Source of the DNA: Streptomyces sp. AM 2-1-1
Lineage (GTDB): Bacteria > Actinomycetota > Actinomycetes > Streptomycetales > Streptomycetaceae
Assembly: GCF_029167645.1 (NCBI RefSeq)
Contig: NZ_CP119147.1
Span: forward strand, 5,350,501-5,414,500
DNA: 64,000 nt
Reading direction: 5' to 3'
The translations under genes and the position numbers were made by a program. The notes under the pieces were generated by a model. The model was not told the origin of the DNA. It did not search any database and saw only the letters and a list, made by a program, of their open reading frames with translations. This document shows, piece after piece, positions 18,006-27,213 of this stretch. The stretch's first letter is position 1, and the number at the start of each line of letters is the position of its first letter.

Positions 18006-18688
18006 GCGTGATCAGGGTGCTGCTCGCCGACGACCAGGCGCTGCTGCGCAGCGCGTTCCGGGTGCTGGTCGACTCGGAAGCGGACATGCGGGTCGTCGGC
18101 GAGGCGGCCGACGGCGCCCAGGCGGTGGAACTCGCCCGCACCACCCGCCCCGACGTGGTCCTGATGGACATCCGGATGCCCGGCACCGACGGCCTCGCCG
18201 CGACCCGCCTGATCGGCGCGGACCCGGCGCTCGCGGGCGTACGGGTCGTCATGCTGACCACCTTCGAGGTCGACGAGTACGTCGTGCGGTCGCTGCGGGC
18301 CGGGGCCTCCGGCTTCCTCGGCAAGGGTGCGGAGCCGGAGGAACTCCTCCAGGCGATACGGGTCGCCGCGGCCGGCGAGGCGCTGCTCTCCCCGGCCGCC
18401 ACCAAAGGGCTGATCGCCACCTTCCTCGCGACCGCGGGCGACCCGGACGGCCCGCTGGACGCCGCCCGCGCCGAGCGGCTGGACGCGCTCACCGTCCGCG
18501 AACGCGAGGTGCTCGTCCAGGTCGCCGCCGGACACTCCAACGACGAGATCGCCGAACGCCTCCTCGTCAGTCCGCTGACCGTCAAAACCCACGTGAACCG
18601 CGCCATGGCGAAGCTCGGTGCCCGCGACCGCGCCCAACTGGTCGTCATCGCCTACGAGTCGGGGCTGGTGCGCCCGCGCAGCTCCTGA
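18002..18688 (+). CDS. NarL-family response regulator
   Basis: 228 residues. The receiver domain has the acidic pair (LLADDQ), phospho-Asp in VVLMDIRMPG, the switch Thr (VMLTTFE) and the Lys in FLGKGAEPEE. The C-terminal LuxR-type HTH has TVREREVLVQVAAGHSNDEI and VKTHVNRAMAKLG. It is the cognate partner of the kinase whose stop codon it overlaps by four bases. Targets are unknown; the RND transporter 207 bp downstream is a candidate. Confidence 0.93.
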   Translation: MSVIRVLLADDQALLRSAFRVLVDSEADMRVVGEAADGAQAVELARTTRPDVVLMDIRMPGTDGLAATRLIGADPALAGVRVVMLTTFEVDEYVVRSLRAGASGFLGKGAEPEELLQAIRVAAAGEALLSPAATKGLIATFLATAGDPDGPLDAARAERLDALTVREREVLVQVAAGHSNDEIAERLLVSPLTVKTHVNRAMAKLGARDRAQLVVIAYESGLVRPRSS

Positions 18689-18895
18689 CCCGGACCCCGG
18701 GGCCCGCGGAGTGGGAAACGGTCCGGGAGGAGGCGGGCGTACTCCACCTGCGGTACACGGCGGTCGGGAAAGCACCCCGGTGGGCCGACGTCACGGCGCG
18801 GCGGATCAGGGATCGTACGAGTGGGGCAGGTGTGTCCGCTCGCGTCCACGTGCCCGCCCCATCTCCGCGTACGCCACAGAAGAGAGACCCCACCC

Positions 18896-21800
18896 ATGTC
18901 CTGGCTGTCAAGGTTCAGCCTCGCGCAACGGGCCCTGATCGGGCTGATCTCCATCGTCGCCCTCGTCTTCGGCGCGATAGCGATCCCGCAGCTCAAGCAG
19001 CAGCTGCTGCCGACCATCGAGCTGCCGATGGTGTCGGTCCTGGCGCCGTACCAGGGGGCCTCCCCCGACGTGGTCGAGAAGCAGGTGGTCGAGCCGCTCG
19101 AGAACGCCATCAAGGCGGTCGACGGCATCGAGGGCATCACCTCGACCTCCGCCGAGGGCAACGCCGTCGTCATGGCCACCTTCGACTTCGGGGACGAGGG
19201 CACCAAGCAGCTCGTCGCCGACATCCAGCAGGCGGTGAACCGGGCGCGCAACCAGCTCCCGGAGGGCGTCGACCCGCAGGTCATCGCCGGTTCCACCGAC
19301 GACATCCCGACCGTGGTCCTCGCCGTCACCTCGGACAAGGACCAGCAGGCGCTCGCCGACCAGCTGGACCACACCGTGGTGCCCGCGCTGGAGGACATCG
19401 AGGGCGTCGGCCAGGTCGCGGTCAGCGGCGTCCAGGAACTGCAGGTCTCCGTCGTCCCCGACGACCGCAAGCTCGCGAAGGCCGGTCTCTCCGCGGCCTC
19501 GCTCCCCCCTGCGCTCCAGGCGGCGGGCGGCACCATGGCGGCCGGCTCCTTCTCCGAGTCCGGCATGAGCCGCACCATCCAGGTCGGCGGCGGCTTCACC
19601 TCGCTGCAGCAGATCGAGGACGTGCGGATCGTCCCCGCCGCACCCGGCAAGCCCGGCAAGCCGGTCCGCCTCGGCGACGTCGCCACCGTGAAGCAGGAGG
19701 AGGCCACCCCGGTCTCCATCACCCGCACCAACGGCAAGCCGAGCCTCGCCGTGATGGCGACGATGGACCAGGACGGCAGCGCCGTCGCCATCTCCGACGC
19801 GGTCGAGAAGAAGCTGCCCGACCTGCGCGAGGACCTGGGCGCCGGGGCCGAGCTGACGGTCGTCTCCGACCAGGGCCCGGCGGTCTCCGACGCGATCTCC
19901 GGCCTGACCACCGAAGGCGCGCTCGGCCTGCTCTTCGCCGTCGTGGTGATCCTGGTCTTCCTGGCGTCGATCCGCTCGACGCTCGTCACCGCGGTCTCCA
20001 TCCCGCTCTCCGTGGTCCTGGCGCTCATCGTGCTGTGGACACGTGACCTCTCGCTCAACATGCTCACCCTCGGGGCGCTGACCATCGCGATCGGCCGGGT
20101 CGTCGACGACTCGATCGTCGTCCTGGAGAACATCAAGCGGCACCTCGGGTACGGCGAGGAGCGCCAGTCGGCGATCATCGCCGCGGTGAAGGAGGTGGCC
20201 GGAGCGGTCACCGCCTCCACCCTCACCACCGTCGCCGTCTTCCTGCCGATCGGTCTCGTCGGCGGCATGGTCGGCCAGCTCTTCGGCTCGTTCTCGCTCA
20301 CCGTCACGGCCGCGCTGCTGGCCTCGCTGCTGGTCTCGCTGACCGTGGTGCCGGTCCTCTCCTTCTGGTTCCTGCGGGCCCCGAAGGGCGCCGAGGACGA
20401 CCCGGACGCGGCCCGCCGCAAGGCCGAGGAGAAGGAGGCCGCGAGCCGGCTCCAGCGCTCCTACGTCCCGGTGCTGCGCTTCGCCACCCGGCGCCGTGTC
20501 ACCAGCGTCGTCATCGCCCTGGTGATCCTGCTCGGCACGTTCGGTATGGCCCCCCTGCTGAAGACGACCCTCTTCGAGGAGGGCGAGCAGGAAGTCCTCT
20601 CCCTGACCCAGAAGCTGGATCCGGGCACCAGCCTGGAAGCGGCCGACGCGGCCGCCCGCAAGGTCGAGCAGGTGATCGTCGCCGACAAGGGCGTCAAGGA
20701 GTACCAGGTCACCGTCGGGTCCTCCGGCTTCCTGGCCGCCTTCGGCGGGAGCACGGGCGCCAACCAGGCCTCGTACCAGATCACCCTGAAGGACGCGGGC
20801 GACTTCGACGCCGCCCAGAAGCGGATCGAGGGCTCGCTGGCGAAGCTGGACGGCATCGGCCGGACCAGCATCGCGGCGGGCGGCGGTTTCGGCAGCCAGG
20901 ACCTGAGCGTCACGGTCAAGGCCGCCGACCCGGACGTGCTGAAGAAGGCGTCCGAGGCGGTGCGCACCACGGTCGAGAAGCTGGACGGCGTCACCGACGT
21001 CGAGAGCAACCTCGCCCAGAGCGTGAAGCGCATCTCGGTCCGCGCCAACGACAGGGCGGCCGCGGCCGGCTTCGACCAGACCACGCTCGGCGCCGCCGTC
21101 GCCGGAGCGGTCGGCGGTACGAAGTCGGGCACGGCGATGCTCGACGACACCGAGCGCGACGTCGTCGTGAAGTCCGCGACACCGGCCACCACCATGGCGC
21201 AGCTCGAAGAGGTGCGGCTCGGCGCGGTGAAGCTCGGCCGGATCGCCGACGTCGAGCTGGTTCCCGGCCCGGTCTCCGTGACCCGGATCGACGGACAGCG
21301 TGCCGCCACCATCACGGCGCGGCCCACCGACGACGACACCGGTGCGGTCAGCAGGGAGCTGACGAAGAAGCTCGACGCGCTGGAGCTCCCCGAGGGCGCC
21401 ACCGCCACCATCGGCGGTGTCAGCGCGGACCAGGACGACGCGAACGCCAAGCTCTTCCTCGCCATGCTGGCGGCCGTCGCGATCGTCTTCATGCTGCTGG
21501 TCGCGACCTTCCGTTCGCTGGTCCAGCCGCTGATCCTGCTGGTCTCGATCCCGTTCGCGGCCACCGGCGCGATCGGTCTGCTGCTGATCACCGGCACCCC
21601 GATGGGTGTTCCGGCGATGATCGGCATGCTGATGCTCATCGGCATCGTGGTCACCAACGCGATCGTGCTGATCGACCTGATCAACCAGTACCGGTCCCAG
21701 GGCATGGGCGTCGTCGAGGCGGTCGTCGAGGGCGGCCGTCACCGGCTCCGCCCGATCCTGATGACCGCGCTGGCGACGATCTTCGCGCTGCTGCCGATGG

Positions 21801-22069
21801 CGCTCGGCGTCACGGGCGACGGCGGGTTCATCTCCCAGCCGCTGGCCCTCGTGGTGATCGGCGGTCTCCTCACCTCCACCCTGCTGACGCTCCTGCTGGT
21901 GCCGACGCTCTACACCATGGTGGAGCTGCGCAAGGAGCGCCGGGCCGCGAAGAAGGCGGCCAAGCGCGCGGCGAAGGGCGAGGTTCCGCCCCGGACCGGC
22001 TCCGGCTCCACCACCGGCACGGACTCCGGCGCGGACGGCTCCCGCGAGGCGGCGCACTCCGGCGTCTGA
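18896..22069 (+). CDS. RND-superfamily efflux transporter (AcrB/HAE1-like)
   Basis: 1057-residue inner-membrane transporter with the RND layout: helix TM1 (about 14-32), a large extracytoplasmic loop (33-335), TM2-6 (about 340-500), a second large loop, and TM7-12 ending near 1000. The proton-relay acidic residue region is recognisable (GRVVDDSIVVLENIKRHLG in TM4). The start MSWLSRFSLAQRALIGL follows AGAGAG. There is no membrane fusion or outer-membrane partner nearby, as expected in a Gram-positive. Substrate unknown. The C-terminal 55 residues are a Lys/Arg then Gly/Ser/Thr tail. The gene ends at a perfect palindrome. Confidence 0.92.
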   Translation: MSWLSRFSLAQRALIGLISIVALVFGAIAIPQLKQQLLPTIELPMVSVLAPYQGASPDVVEKQVVEPLENAIKAVDGIEGITSTSAEGNAVVMATFDFGDEGTKQLVADIQQAVNRARNQLPEGVDPQVIAGSTDDIPTVVLAVTSDKDQQALADQLDHTVVPALEDIEGVGQVAVSGVQELQVSVVPDDRKLAKAGLSAASLPPALQAAGGTMAAGSFSESGMSRTIQVGGGFTSLQQIEDVRIVPAAPGKPGKPVRLGDVATVKQEEATPVSITRTNGKPSLAVMATMDQDGSAVAISDAVEKKLPDLREDLGAGAELTVVSDQGPAVSDAISGLTTEGALGLLFAVVVILVFLASIRSTLVTAVSIPLSVVLALIVLWTRDLSLNMLTLGALTIAIGRVVDDSIVVLENIKRHLGYGEERQSAIIAAVKEVAGAVTASTLTTVAVFLPIGLVGGMVGQLFGSFSLTVTAALLASLLVSLTVVPVLSFWFLRAPKGAEDDPDAARRKAEEKEAASRLQRSYVPVLRFATRRRVTSVVIALVILLGTFGMAPLLKTTLFEEGEQEVLSLTQKLDPGTSLEAADAAARKVEQVIVADKGVKEYQVTVGSSGFLAAFGGSTGANQASYQITLKDAGDFDAAQKRIEGSLAKLDGIGRTSIAAGGGFGSQDLSVTVKAADPDVLKKASEAVRTTVEKLDGVTDVESNLAQSVKRISVRANDRAAAAGFDQTTLGAAVAGAVGGTKSGTAMLDDTERDVVVKSATPATTMAQLEEVRLGAVKLGRIADVELVPGPVSVTRIDGQRAATITARPTDDDTGAVSRELTKKLDALELPEGATATIGGVSADQDDANAKLFLAMLAAVAIVFMLLVATFRSLVQPLILLVSIPFAATGAIGLLLITGTPMGVPAMIGMLMLIGIVVTNAIVLIDLINQYRSQGMGVVEAVVEGGRHRLRPILMTALATIFALLPMALGVTGDGGFISQPLALVVIGGLLTSTLLTLLLVPTLYTMVELRKERRAAKKAAKRAAKGEVPPRTGSGSTTGTDSGADGSREAAHSGV

Positions 22070-22076
22070 CCCCGCG

Positions 22077-22140
22077 CCCGTACGGAAGAAGGGCCCGGCC
22101 CCCGCTCGCGAGCGGGGGCCGGGCCCTTCTTCCGTACGGG
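22077..22140. terminator. Perfect 64-bp palindrome, bidirectional terminator
   Basis: Two 32-base arms are exact inverse complements with no spacer (22077-22108 and 22109-22140). It starts 7 bases after the RND stop and ends 4 bases before the stop of the convergent nadA. The outer arms contain GAAGAAGGGCCC on one strand and GGGCCCTTCTTC on the other, so both RNAs would form a very stable hairpin. Confidence 0.85.
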
Positions 22141-22144
22141 CGCC

Positions 22145-23332
22145 CTACGGCAGCGCGAGCATCCGCTCCAGCGCGAGCTTGGCGTACTTCTCCGTCTCCG
22201 GGTCGACCTCGATCCGGTTGACGAGCTTGCCCTCGGCCAGCGACTCCAGCGTCCAGACCAGGTGGGGCAGGTCGATCCGGTTCATCGTCGAGCAGAAGCA
22301 GACCGTCTTGTCGAGGAAGACGATCTCCTTGTCCTCGGCCGCGAAACGGTTCGCCAGGCGCCGCACCAGGTTCAGCTCCGTACCGATGGCCCACTTGGAT
22401 CCGGCCGGGGCCGCCTCCAGGGCCTTGATGATGTACTCGGTCGAGCCGACCTGGTCCGCGGCGGCGACGACCTCGTGCTTGCACTCCGGGTGGACCAGGA
22501 CGTTGACGCCGGGGATGCGCGCGCGGACGTCCTCGACGGACTCCACCGAGAAGCGCCCGTGCACCGAGCAGTGCCCGCGCCACAGGATCATCTTCGCGTC
22601 GCGCAGCTGCTGGACCGTCAGGCCACCGTTCGGCTTGTGCGGGTTGTAGAGGACGCAGTCCTCCAGCGACATCCCCATGTCCCGTACGGCCGTGTTGCGG
22701 CCCAGGTGCTGGTCGGGGAGGAAGAGGACCTTGTCACCCTTCTCGAAGGCCCATTCCAGGGCGCGTTCGGCGTTGGACGAGGTGCAGATCGTGCCGCCGT
22801 GGCGGCCGGTGAACGCCTTGATGTCGGCGGAGGAGTTCATGTACGAGACGGGGACGACCCGGTCGGCCACGCCCGCCTCGGTCAGCACGTCCCAGCACTC
22901 GGCGACCTGCTCGGCGGTGGCCATGTCGGCCATCGAGCAGCCGGCCGCGAGGTCCGGCAGCACGACCTTCTGGTCGTCGCCGGTCAGGATGTCGGCGGAC
23001 TCGGCCATGAAGTGCACGCCGCAGAAGACGATGTACTCGGCCTCCGGGCGGGCGGCGGCGTCACGGGCCAGCTTGAAGGAGTCGCCGGTGACGTCCGCGA
23101 ACTGGATGACCTCGTCACGCTGGTAGTGGTGGCCGAGGACGAAGACCTTGTCCCCGAGCTTCTCCTTGGCCGCGCGGGCGCGCTCCACGAGGTCCGGGTC
23201 GGACGGGGAGGGCAGGTCGCCCGGACACTCCACACCGCGCTCGCTCCTCGGGTCGGCCTCGCGGCCCAGCAGGAGCAGGGCCAGGGGCGACGGCTGCACA
23301 TCGAGTTCCACAGGGGGGTGGGCCGTGGTCAC
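22145..23332 (-). CDS. nadA: Quinolinate synthase A
   Basis: 395-residue [4Fe-4S] enzyme that condenses iminoaspartate with dihydroxyacetone phosphate in NAD biosynthesis. Signatures include VLGHHYQRDEVI, FCGVHFMAESADIL, CSMADMA, VHPECKHEVV and CFCSTMNRIDLPHL, which carry the cluster cysteines. GTG 23332 is chosen because AAAGG lies 9 bases upstream; GTG 23341 would leave no space for a ribosome binding site. nadB and nadC are not nearby. It is divergent from erpA, a cluster-insertion protein, and a palindrome sits between them. Confidence 0.94.
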   Translation of the reverse strand: MTTAHPPVELDVQPSPLALLLLGREADPRSERGVECPGDLPSPSDPDLVERARAAKEKLGDKVFVLGHHYQRDEVIQFADVTGDSFKLARDAAARPEAEYIVFCGVHFMAESADILTGDDQKVVLPDLAAGCSMADMATAEQVAECWDVLTEAGVADRVVPVSYMNSSADIKAFTGRHGGTICTSSNAERALEWAFEKGDKVLFLPDQHLGRNTAVRDMGMSLEDCVLYNPHKPNGGLTVQQLRDAKMILWRGHCSVHGRFSVESVEDVRARIPGVNVLVHPECKHEVVAAADQVGSTEYIIKALEAAPAGSKWAIGTELNLVRRLANRFAAEDKEIVFLDKTVCFCSTMNRIDLPHLVWTLESLAEGKLVNRIEVDPETEKYAKLALERMLALP

Positions 23333-23422
23333 GTCACGCACCCTTTCTTGTCATTGATGAGCGCGGCGGGACCGGCCGGTGGAGCCGGTGGTCAGCGCCG
23401 GGAGTCTTTTCGTCTATTTGAC

Positions 23423-23437
23423 GTTATCTATGATAAC
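23423..23437. promoter_or_regulatory. Palindromic candidate operator between nadA and erpA
   Basis: GTTATC-TAT-GATAAC, a perfect 6-3-6 inverted repeat in an AT-rich island (23408-23440) within GC-rich DNA, 91 bp before nadA and 168 bp before erpA. The island probably contains the divergent promoters. A repressor controlling NAD synthesis is one possibility; no regulator can be named from the sequence. Confidence 0.45.
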
Positions 23438-23604
23438 CGGATCGTGCCGGTTTGACGACGCCGTTACCGTCGATGTGACGCATACCCTCGCCGCCACCGT
23501 GTGCGAGCATGAAAAGGAACAGACGGACGCGGGCGCGGAATGAATCCGGGCGCGCGACGGTTGCACCGTCGGCAAGCAGTCCGTACAACCCGGGAGAGAA
23601 GCAG

Positions 23605-23961
23605 ATGTCCGTATCGGACGAGACCACCACCGTGAGCGACGGCATCCTCCTGTCCGACGCCGCCGCAGCCAAGGTCAAGGGCCTGCTGGACCAGGAGGGC
23701 CGCGACGACCTCGCACTGCGCGTCGCCGTACAGCCCGGCGGGTGCTCCGGCCTGCGCTACCAGCTCTTCTTCGACGAGCGCTCCCTCGACGGCGACGTCG
23801 TCAAGGACTTCGACGGTGTCAAGGTCGTCACCGACCGGATGAGCGCCCCGTACCTCGGCGGCGCCTCCATCGACTTCGTCGACACCATCGAGAAGCAGGG
23901 CTTCACGATCGACAACCCCAACGCCACCGGCTCCTGCGCCTGCGGCGACTCCTTCAGCTGA
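23605..23961 (+). CDS. erpA: HesB/IscA/ErpA-family iron-sulfur cluster insertion protein
   Basis: 118 residues of the A-type carrier family, which receive Fe-S clusters and pass them to apoproteins. The three conserved cysteines are present: one in VQPGGCSGLRY and a CxC near the C-terminus (GSCACGDSF). The acidic strand YQLFFDERS matches ErpA. ATG 23605 follows GGGAGAG at a normal distance. It is divergent from nadA, whose product needs a [4Fe-4S] cluster, which may be why the pair is kept together. Confidence 0.93.
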   Translation: MSVSDETTTVSDGILLSDAAAAKVKGLLDQEGRDDLALRVAVQPGGCSGLRYQLFFDERSLDGDVVKDFDGVKVVTDRMSAPYLGGASIDFVDTIEKQGFTIDNPNATGSCACGDSFS

Positions 23962-24018
23962 GCCGCGTCCGACCCCTCGCGCCGGGTCGGTGTCCGGTGC
24001 GGTGCACCGCACGGCGGA

Positions 24019-24053
24019 GGACCGCCCGTGTACGGGATGTGCACGGGCGGTCC
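24019..24053 (+). terminator. Hairpin downstream of erpA
   Basis: Perfect 12-bp arms (24019-24030 and 24042-24053) with an 11-base loop, 57 bases past the erpA stop in a 284-bp gap between convergent genes. The remainder of the gap shows no convincing gene. Confidence 0.6.
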
Positions 24054-24245
24054 GACGACGCCGCGAGGTGCCGTGCCGGACACCGAACGCCCGGCGGGAA
24101 TGGTCGTCGCACGGCCTGAGGAGACCCCGCCCGCCCGGTCCCGGACCGGCGGCGGAGCACGAGCGTACGGCGGCGGCCCCGGAATGACCTCCGGGGCCGC
24201 CGCCGTCGTACGTCCGCGTCCTCGGACGCCGGCCCTCCCGGCCCT

Positions 24246-25640
24246 TCAGAGCCTGGGCACCGTCCGGCCCGAGGCCGCGTCGACGACCGTCCTCGCCTCC
24301 AGCGGCGCGTCCAGCGTCACCGTGTCCCTGAGCTCCTTGGCGAGGGCGACGCACGGCCGGCCGTCGTCCTTCCCGGACTCCGTGACGGTGATCCGCACCT
24401 GCCCCGCGCTCTCCTCGGCGCTCGCCGCGTACGTCGAGCACACCCCGCCCCAGAACGTGACGCGCAGCGTCCGCCCGTCCGCCGTGTACGAGGTGACCCC
24501 GCCGCCACCGGAAGCTTTCGGTTCCGGTGACCGCGCCAGGTACGCCGGGTCCACCGCGATCCGGGCGACCGTGGAGACCTCGCCGCCCGCCTCCGGACGC
24601 ACGGTGAGGAGCCAGGACGGCACGAGGGCCTGGCCCCCGTCCGCGTACTGCGCCGAGAGCCCGAAGACCGCGTCCTCCACCGTCATCGCCACCGGCCGGC
24701 CGGCCGACGGGACGCACGCCGGGCCGCCCGCCTCCGGCCCGCCCGCCGGGTCCCCCAGCGGCTCCGGCGTCGCGCAGCCCGCCGGGTCCGGCGCGGCGGC
24801 CGCTCCGTCCGCGTTCAGCGACCGAACCGCCTCGGCCGCCGTCACCACCGGGTAGGCGGCGCCCCCGGCGGGCAGCGACAGCCGGCCCGAAGCGCCGGTC
24901 ACCGTCCCGTCCGGCCTCACCTGGACCCCGGTCGACCAGCCGTACGTCGGCAGCCCGCCCACCACCGGGTCGGCGTTCACCACCCGTACGGCGCCCATCA
25001 GCTGGTCCGTGCCGAGCGTGGCGCCGCCGAGGCCCGCCGCGTCGAGCACCGGCCGGGCCGCCGCCTTCGCCTCCTCGGGACCCACCGGGCCCGCCTCCCC
25101 GGGACCGTCCGCGCACACCGAGCCGGACGGGCAGGGGGAGAGGACGCCCGTGCCGCGCGCGTAGCTCCAGGTCCCGGGCGCGCTCCTGGCGACCCGGAGG
25201 TACGGCTCGGCGCCGCCCTCGGCGGACCCCATCAGCCAGAACGCGCCCTCGGCGCGCGGGGCGCCCCGCATCCCGAGCGCTCGCGCCAGCCGGGACACCT
25301 GGGAGGACGTCACCGCGCCGTCCGCCCGGTGCACGGAGGCCGTCGCCGGCCCCCGGGGAAGGGCGCCGGGCGCGCGGTAGACCACGCCGGTGGGCGCCGG
25401 CTCGCCGGGTGCGATGCCCGCTGCGGGGGCACCGGCCGAACCGGAGACGTCCAGCGGCGCCGGCGAAGGGGTGCGCCCCGACGCCGAGGAAGCGGCCCCG
25501 GAGCCGCCGTCGTCCGCCGTGGCCGCCCACCACATCCCTCCGCCGCCGGCCAGGACCACCGCGGCCACCGCGGCACCGATCAGGGCCGAGGGCCGCCGCC
25601 GGGGGACGGTCATGTCGTCGTCGGATCGCTCGTCGCTCAC
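24246..25640 (-). CDS. Membrane-anchored extracytoplasmic protein of unknown function
   Basis: 464 residues: a short cytosolic N-terminus (acidic, then PRRRPS), one transmembrane helix (about 18-40, ALIGAAVAAVVLAGGG), a Ser/Pro/Ala-rich linker, and a large Gly/Ala/Pro-rich exterior domain. Cysteine pairs (CPSGSVC, and CATPEPL with GGPACVPS) suggest disulfides. The start is GTG 25640 with AAGGAG 7 bases upstream. It looks like a conserved streptomycete hypothetical exported protein; no enzymatic motif is recognised. Confidence 0.82.
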   Translation of the reverse strand: MSDERSDDDMTVPRRRPSALIGAAVAAVVLAGGGGMWWAATADDGGSGAASSASGRTPSPAPLDVSGSAGAPAAGIAPGEPAPTGVVYRAPGALPRGPATASVHRADGAVTSSQVSRLARALGMRGAPRAEGAFWLMGSAEGGAEPYLRVARSAPGTWSYARGTGVLSPCPSGSVCADGPGEAGPVGPEEAKAAARPVLDAAGLGGATLGTDQLMGAVRVVNADPVVGGLPTYGWSTGVQVRPDGTVTGASGRLSLPAGGAAYPVVTAAEAVRSLNADGAAAAPDPAGCATPEPLGDPAGGPEAGGPACVPSAGRPVAMTVEDAVFGLSAQYADGGQALVPSWLLTVRPEAGGEVSTVARIAVDPAYLARSPEPKASGGGGVTSYTADGRTLRVTFWGGVCSTYAASAEESAGQVRITVTESGKDDGRPCVALAKELRDTVTLDAPLEARTVVDAASGRTVPRL

Positions 25641-25829
25641 CGGATCACTCCTTCGCCGTCACTGCCTGGGCGGGCGGTCCGCCCCGCCCCCACGGAGGGG
25701 ACGGAGCTGTGACGGTGCGCGGCGGCGATCGGTTCCCCTCCCCGGCGGTCGAACCCCTTTCCGGGCGCGGGAGCCGGTGGCCGCGTGACCCGACGTCCGG
25801 AGCGCGTGGGCGGGATCCGGCCGGTCCGG

Positions 25830-26027
25830 TCAGTCCCCGTACTCCTCGGTCGCCCCGATCAGCCGGGCGGAGGCGGCGGGCACCGTGACTCCGTGAATCC
25901 GGGACGGCGTGACCCGTGGCGTGGCAGTCTTCGGCGGAACCACCCAGTGCGGAGCCATCCGCACGCAGTCACCCCGCAGATCGGCCAGGCTGGTCTCGGT
26001 CTCGGACACGACGCTGTGTGTGGGCAT
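25830..26027 (-). CDS. Small protein of unknown function, probable leaderless gene
   Basis: 65 residues, no membrane segment or signal peptide, with a single cysteine in LRGDCVRMAPHW. TACGGT lies exactly 6 bases upstream of the ATG on the minus strand, which is the spacing of leaderless Streptomyces genes and supports expression. It is divergent from the PfkB kinase gene. Function unknown. Between it and the exported-protein gene (25641-25829) I see no other gene. Confidence 0.6.
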   Translation of the reverse strand: MPTHSVVSETETSLADLRGDCVRMAPHWVVPPKTATPRVTPSRIHGVTVPAASARLIGATEEYGD

Positions 26028-26184
26028 GTCCGCACCGTACGCACCGATCCCCTCGGGGAGAAAGACCTACTATCGGGTAGTTTCGGCCCATGGGTGCGTG
26101 GCGGGTCAGCGGGTAGCGTGAGGTGTCACGCCGTCCCGGAGCGCGCCCACGCGTCCTCCCGCCCCCACACAGGAGCAGCCTCCC

Positions 26185-27159
26185 GTGCGTATCGCAGTCA
26201 CCGGCTCCATCGCCACCGACCACCTCATGACCTTCCCCGGCCGTTTCGCCGACCAGCTCGTCGCGGACCAGCTCCACACGGTCTCGCTCTCCTTCCTGGT
26301 CGACGCACTGGACGTGCGCCGGGGCGGGGTCGCCGCCAACATCTGCTTCGGCATGGGACTGCTCGGCACCGCCCCGGTCCTGGTGGGTGCCGCCGGATCC
26401 GACTTCGACGAGTACCGCGCCTGGCTCGACCGGCACGGCGTGGACACCGGCTCCGTCCGCATCTCCGAGGTGCTGCACACCGCTCGCTTCGTCTGCACCA
26501 CGGACGCCGACCACAACCAGATCGGCTCCTTCTACACCGGCGCCATGAGCGAAGCCCGTCTCATCGAGCTGCAGAGCGTCGCCGAGCGGCTCGGCGGCCT
26601 CGACCTCGTCTCCATCGGTGCCGACGACCCGGAGGCGATGCTCCGCCACACGGAGGAGTGCCGCACCCGGGGCATCCCCTTCGCCGCCGACTTCTCGCAG
26701 CAGATCGCCCGGATGAACGGCGACGAGATCCGCATACTGCTGGACGGCGCCACCTACCTCTTCTCCAACGAGTACGAGAAGGGCCTCATCGAGTCGAAGA
26801 CCGGCTGGAGCGACGAGGAGATCCTGGCCAAGGTCGGCCACCGGATCACCACCCTCGGCGCACGCGGGGTGCGCATCGAGCGCACCGGCGAACCGGTCAT
26901 CGAGGTCGGCTGCCCCGACGAGGAGACGAAGGCCGACCCGACCGGCGTCGGCGACGCCTTCCGGGCCGGCTTCCTCTCCGGCCTCGCCTGGGGCGTCGGC
27001 CTGGAGCGCGCCGCCCAGGTCGGCTGCATGCTCGCCACCCTGGTCATCGAGACGGTCGGCACGCAGGAGTACACCCTGCGCCGCTCCCGCTTCATGGACC
27101 GCTTCACCAAGGCGTACGGCCACGACGCCGCCGACGAGGTCCGCGTCCACCTCTCCTGA
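26185..27159 (+). CDS. PfkB-family sugar/nucleoside kinase, adenosine-kinase-like
   Basis: 324 residues. The ribokinase fold is marked by the N-terminal VTGSIATDH, the GG motif in VRRGGVAANICFGMGLLG, and the C-terminal DPTGVGDAFRAGF with the catalytic Asp and anion hole. The layout resembles the mycobacterial adenosine kinase group (TFPGRFADQL, IGADDPEAM), so adenosine is the most likely acceptor, but sugar kinases share these motifs. GTG 26185 has AGGAG 10 bases upstream. The divergent upstream region contains a CTAC-TATCGG-GTAG inverted repeat at 26067-26080 that could be an operator. Confidence 0.85.
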   Translation: MRIAVTGSIATDHLMTFPGRFADQLVADQLHTVSLSFLVDALDVRRGGVAANICFGMGLLGTAPVLVGAAGSDFDEYRAWLDRHGVDTGSVRISEVLHTARFVCTTDADHNQIGSFYTGAMSEARLIELQSVAERLGGLDLVSIGADDPEAMLRHTEECRTRGIPFAADFSQQIARMNGDEIRILLDGATYLFSNEYEKGLIESKTGWSDEEILAKVGHRITTLGARGVRIERTGEPVIEVGCPDEETKADPTGVGDAFRAGFLSGLAWGVGLERAAQVGCMLATLVIETVGTQEYTLRRSRFMDRFTKAYGHDAADEVRVHLS

Positions 27160-27213
27160 TCCTCGGCGGAGCCTCCCGTACGGTCCCGTCGTCCGGGCCG
27201 TACGGGAGTGTTC

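Noticed and set aside
18908..22057. 1049-codon open frame antisense to the RND transporter
   Set aside because: Composition is Arg/Asp/Gln-rich with no recognised motif and follows the codon pattern of the sense gene; it is a third-position GC shadow.
23509..23604. N-terminal extension of erpA (32 extra residues from ATG 23509)
   Set aside because: The extension is basic and unlike the family, while ATG 23605 has a good ribosome binding site and gives the usual length.
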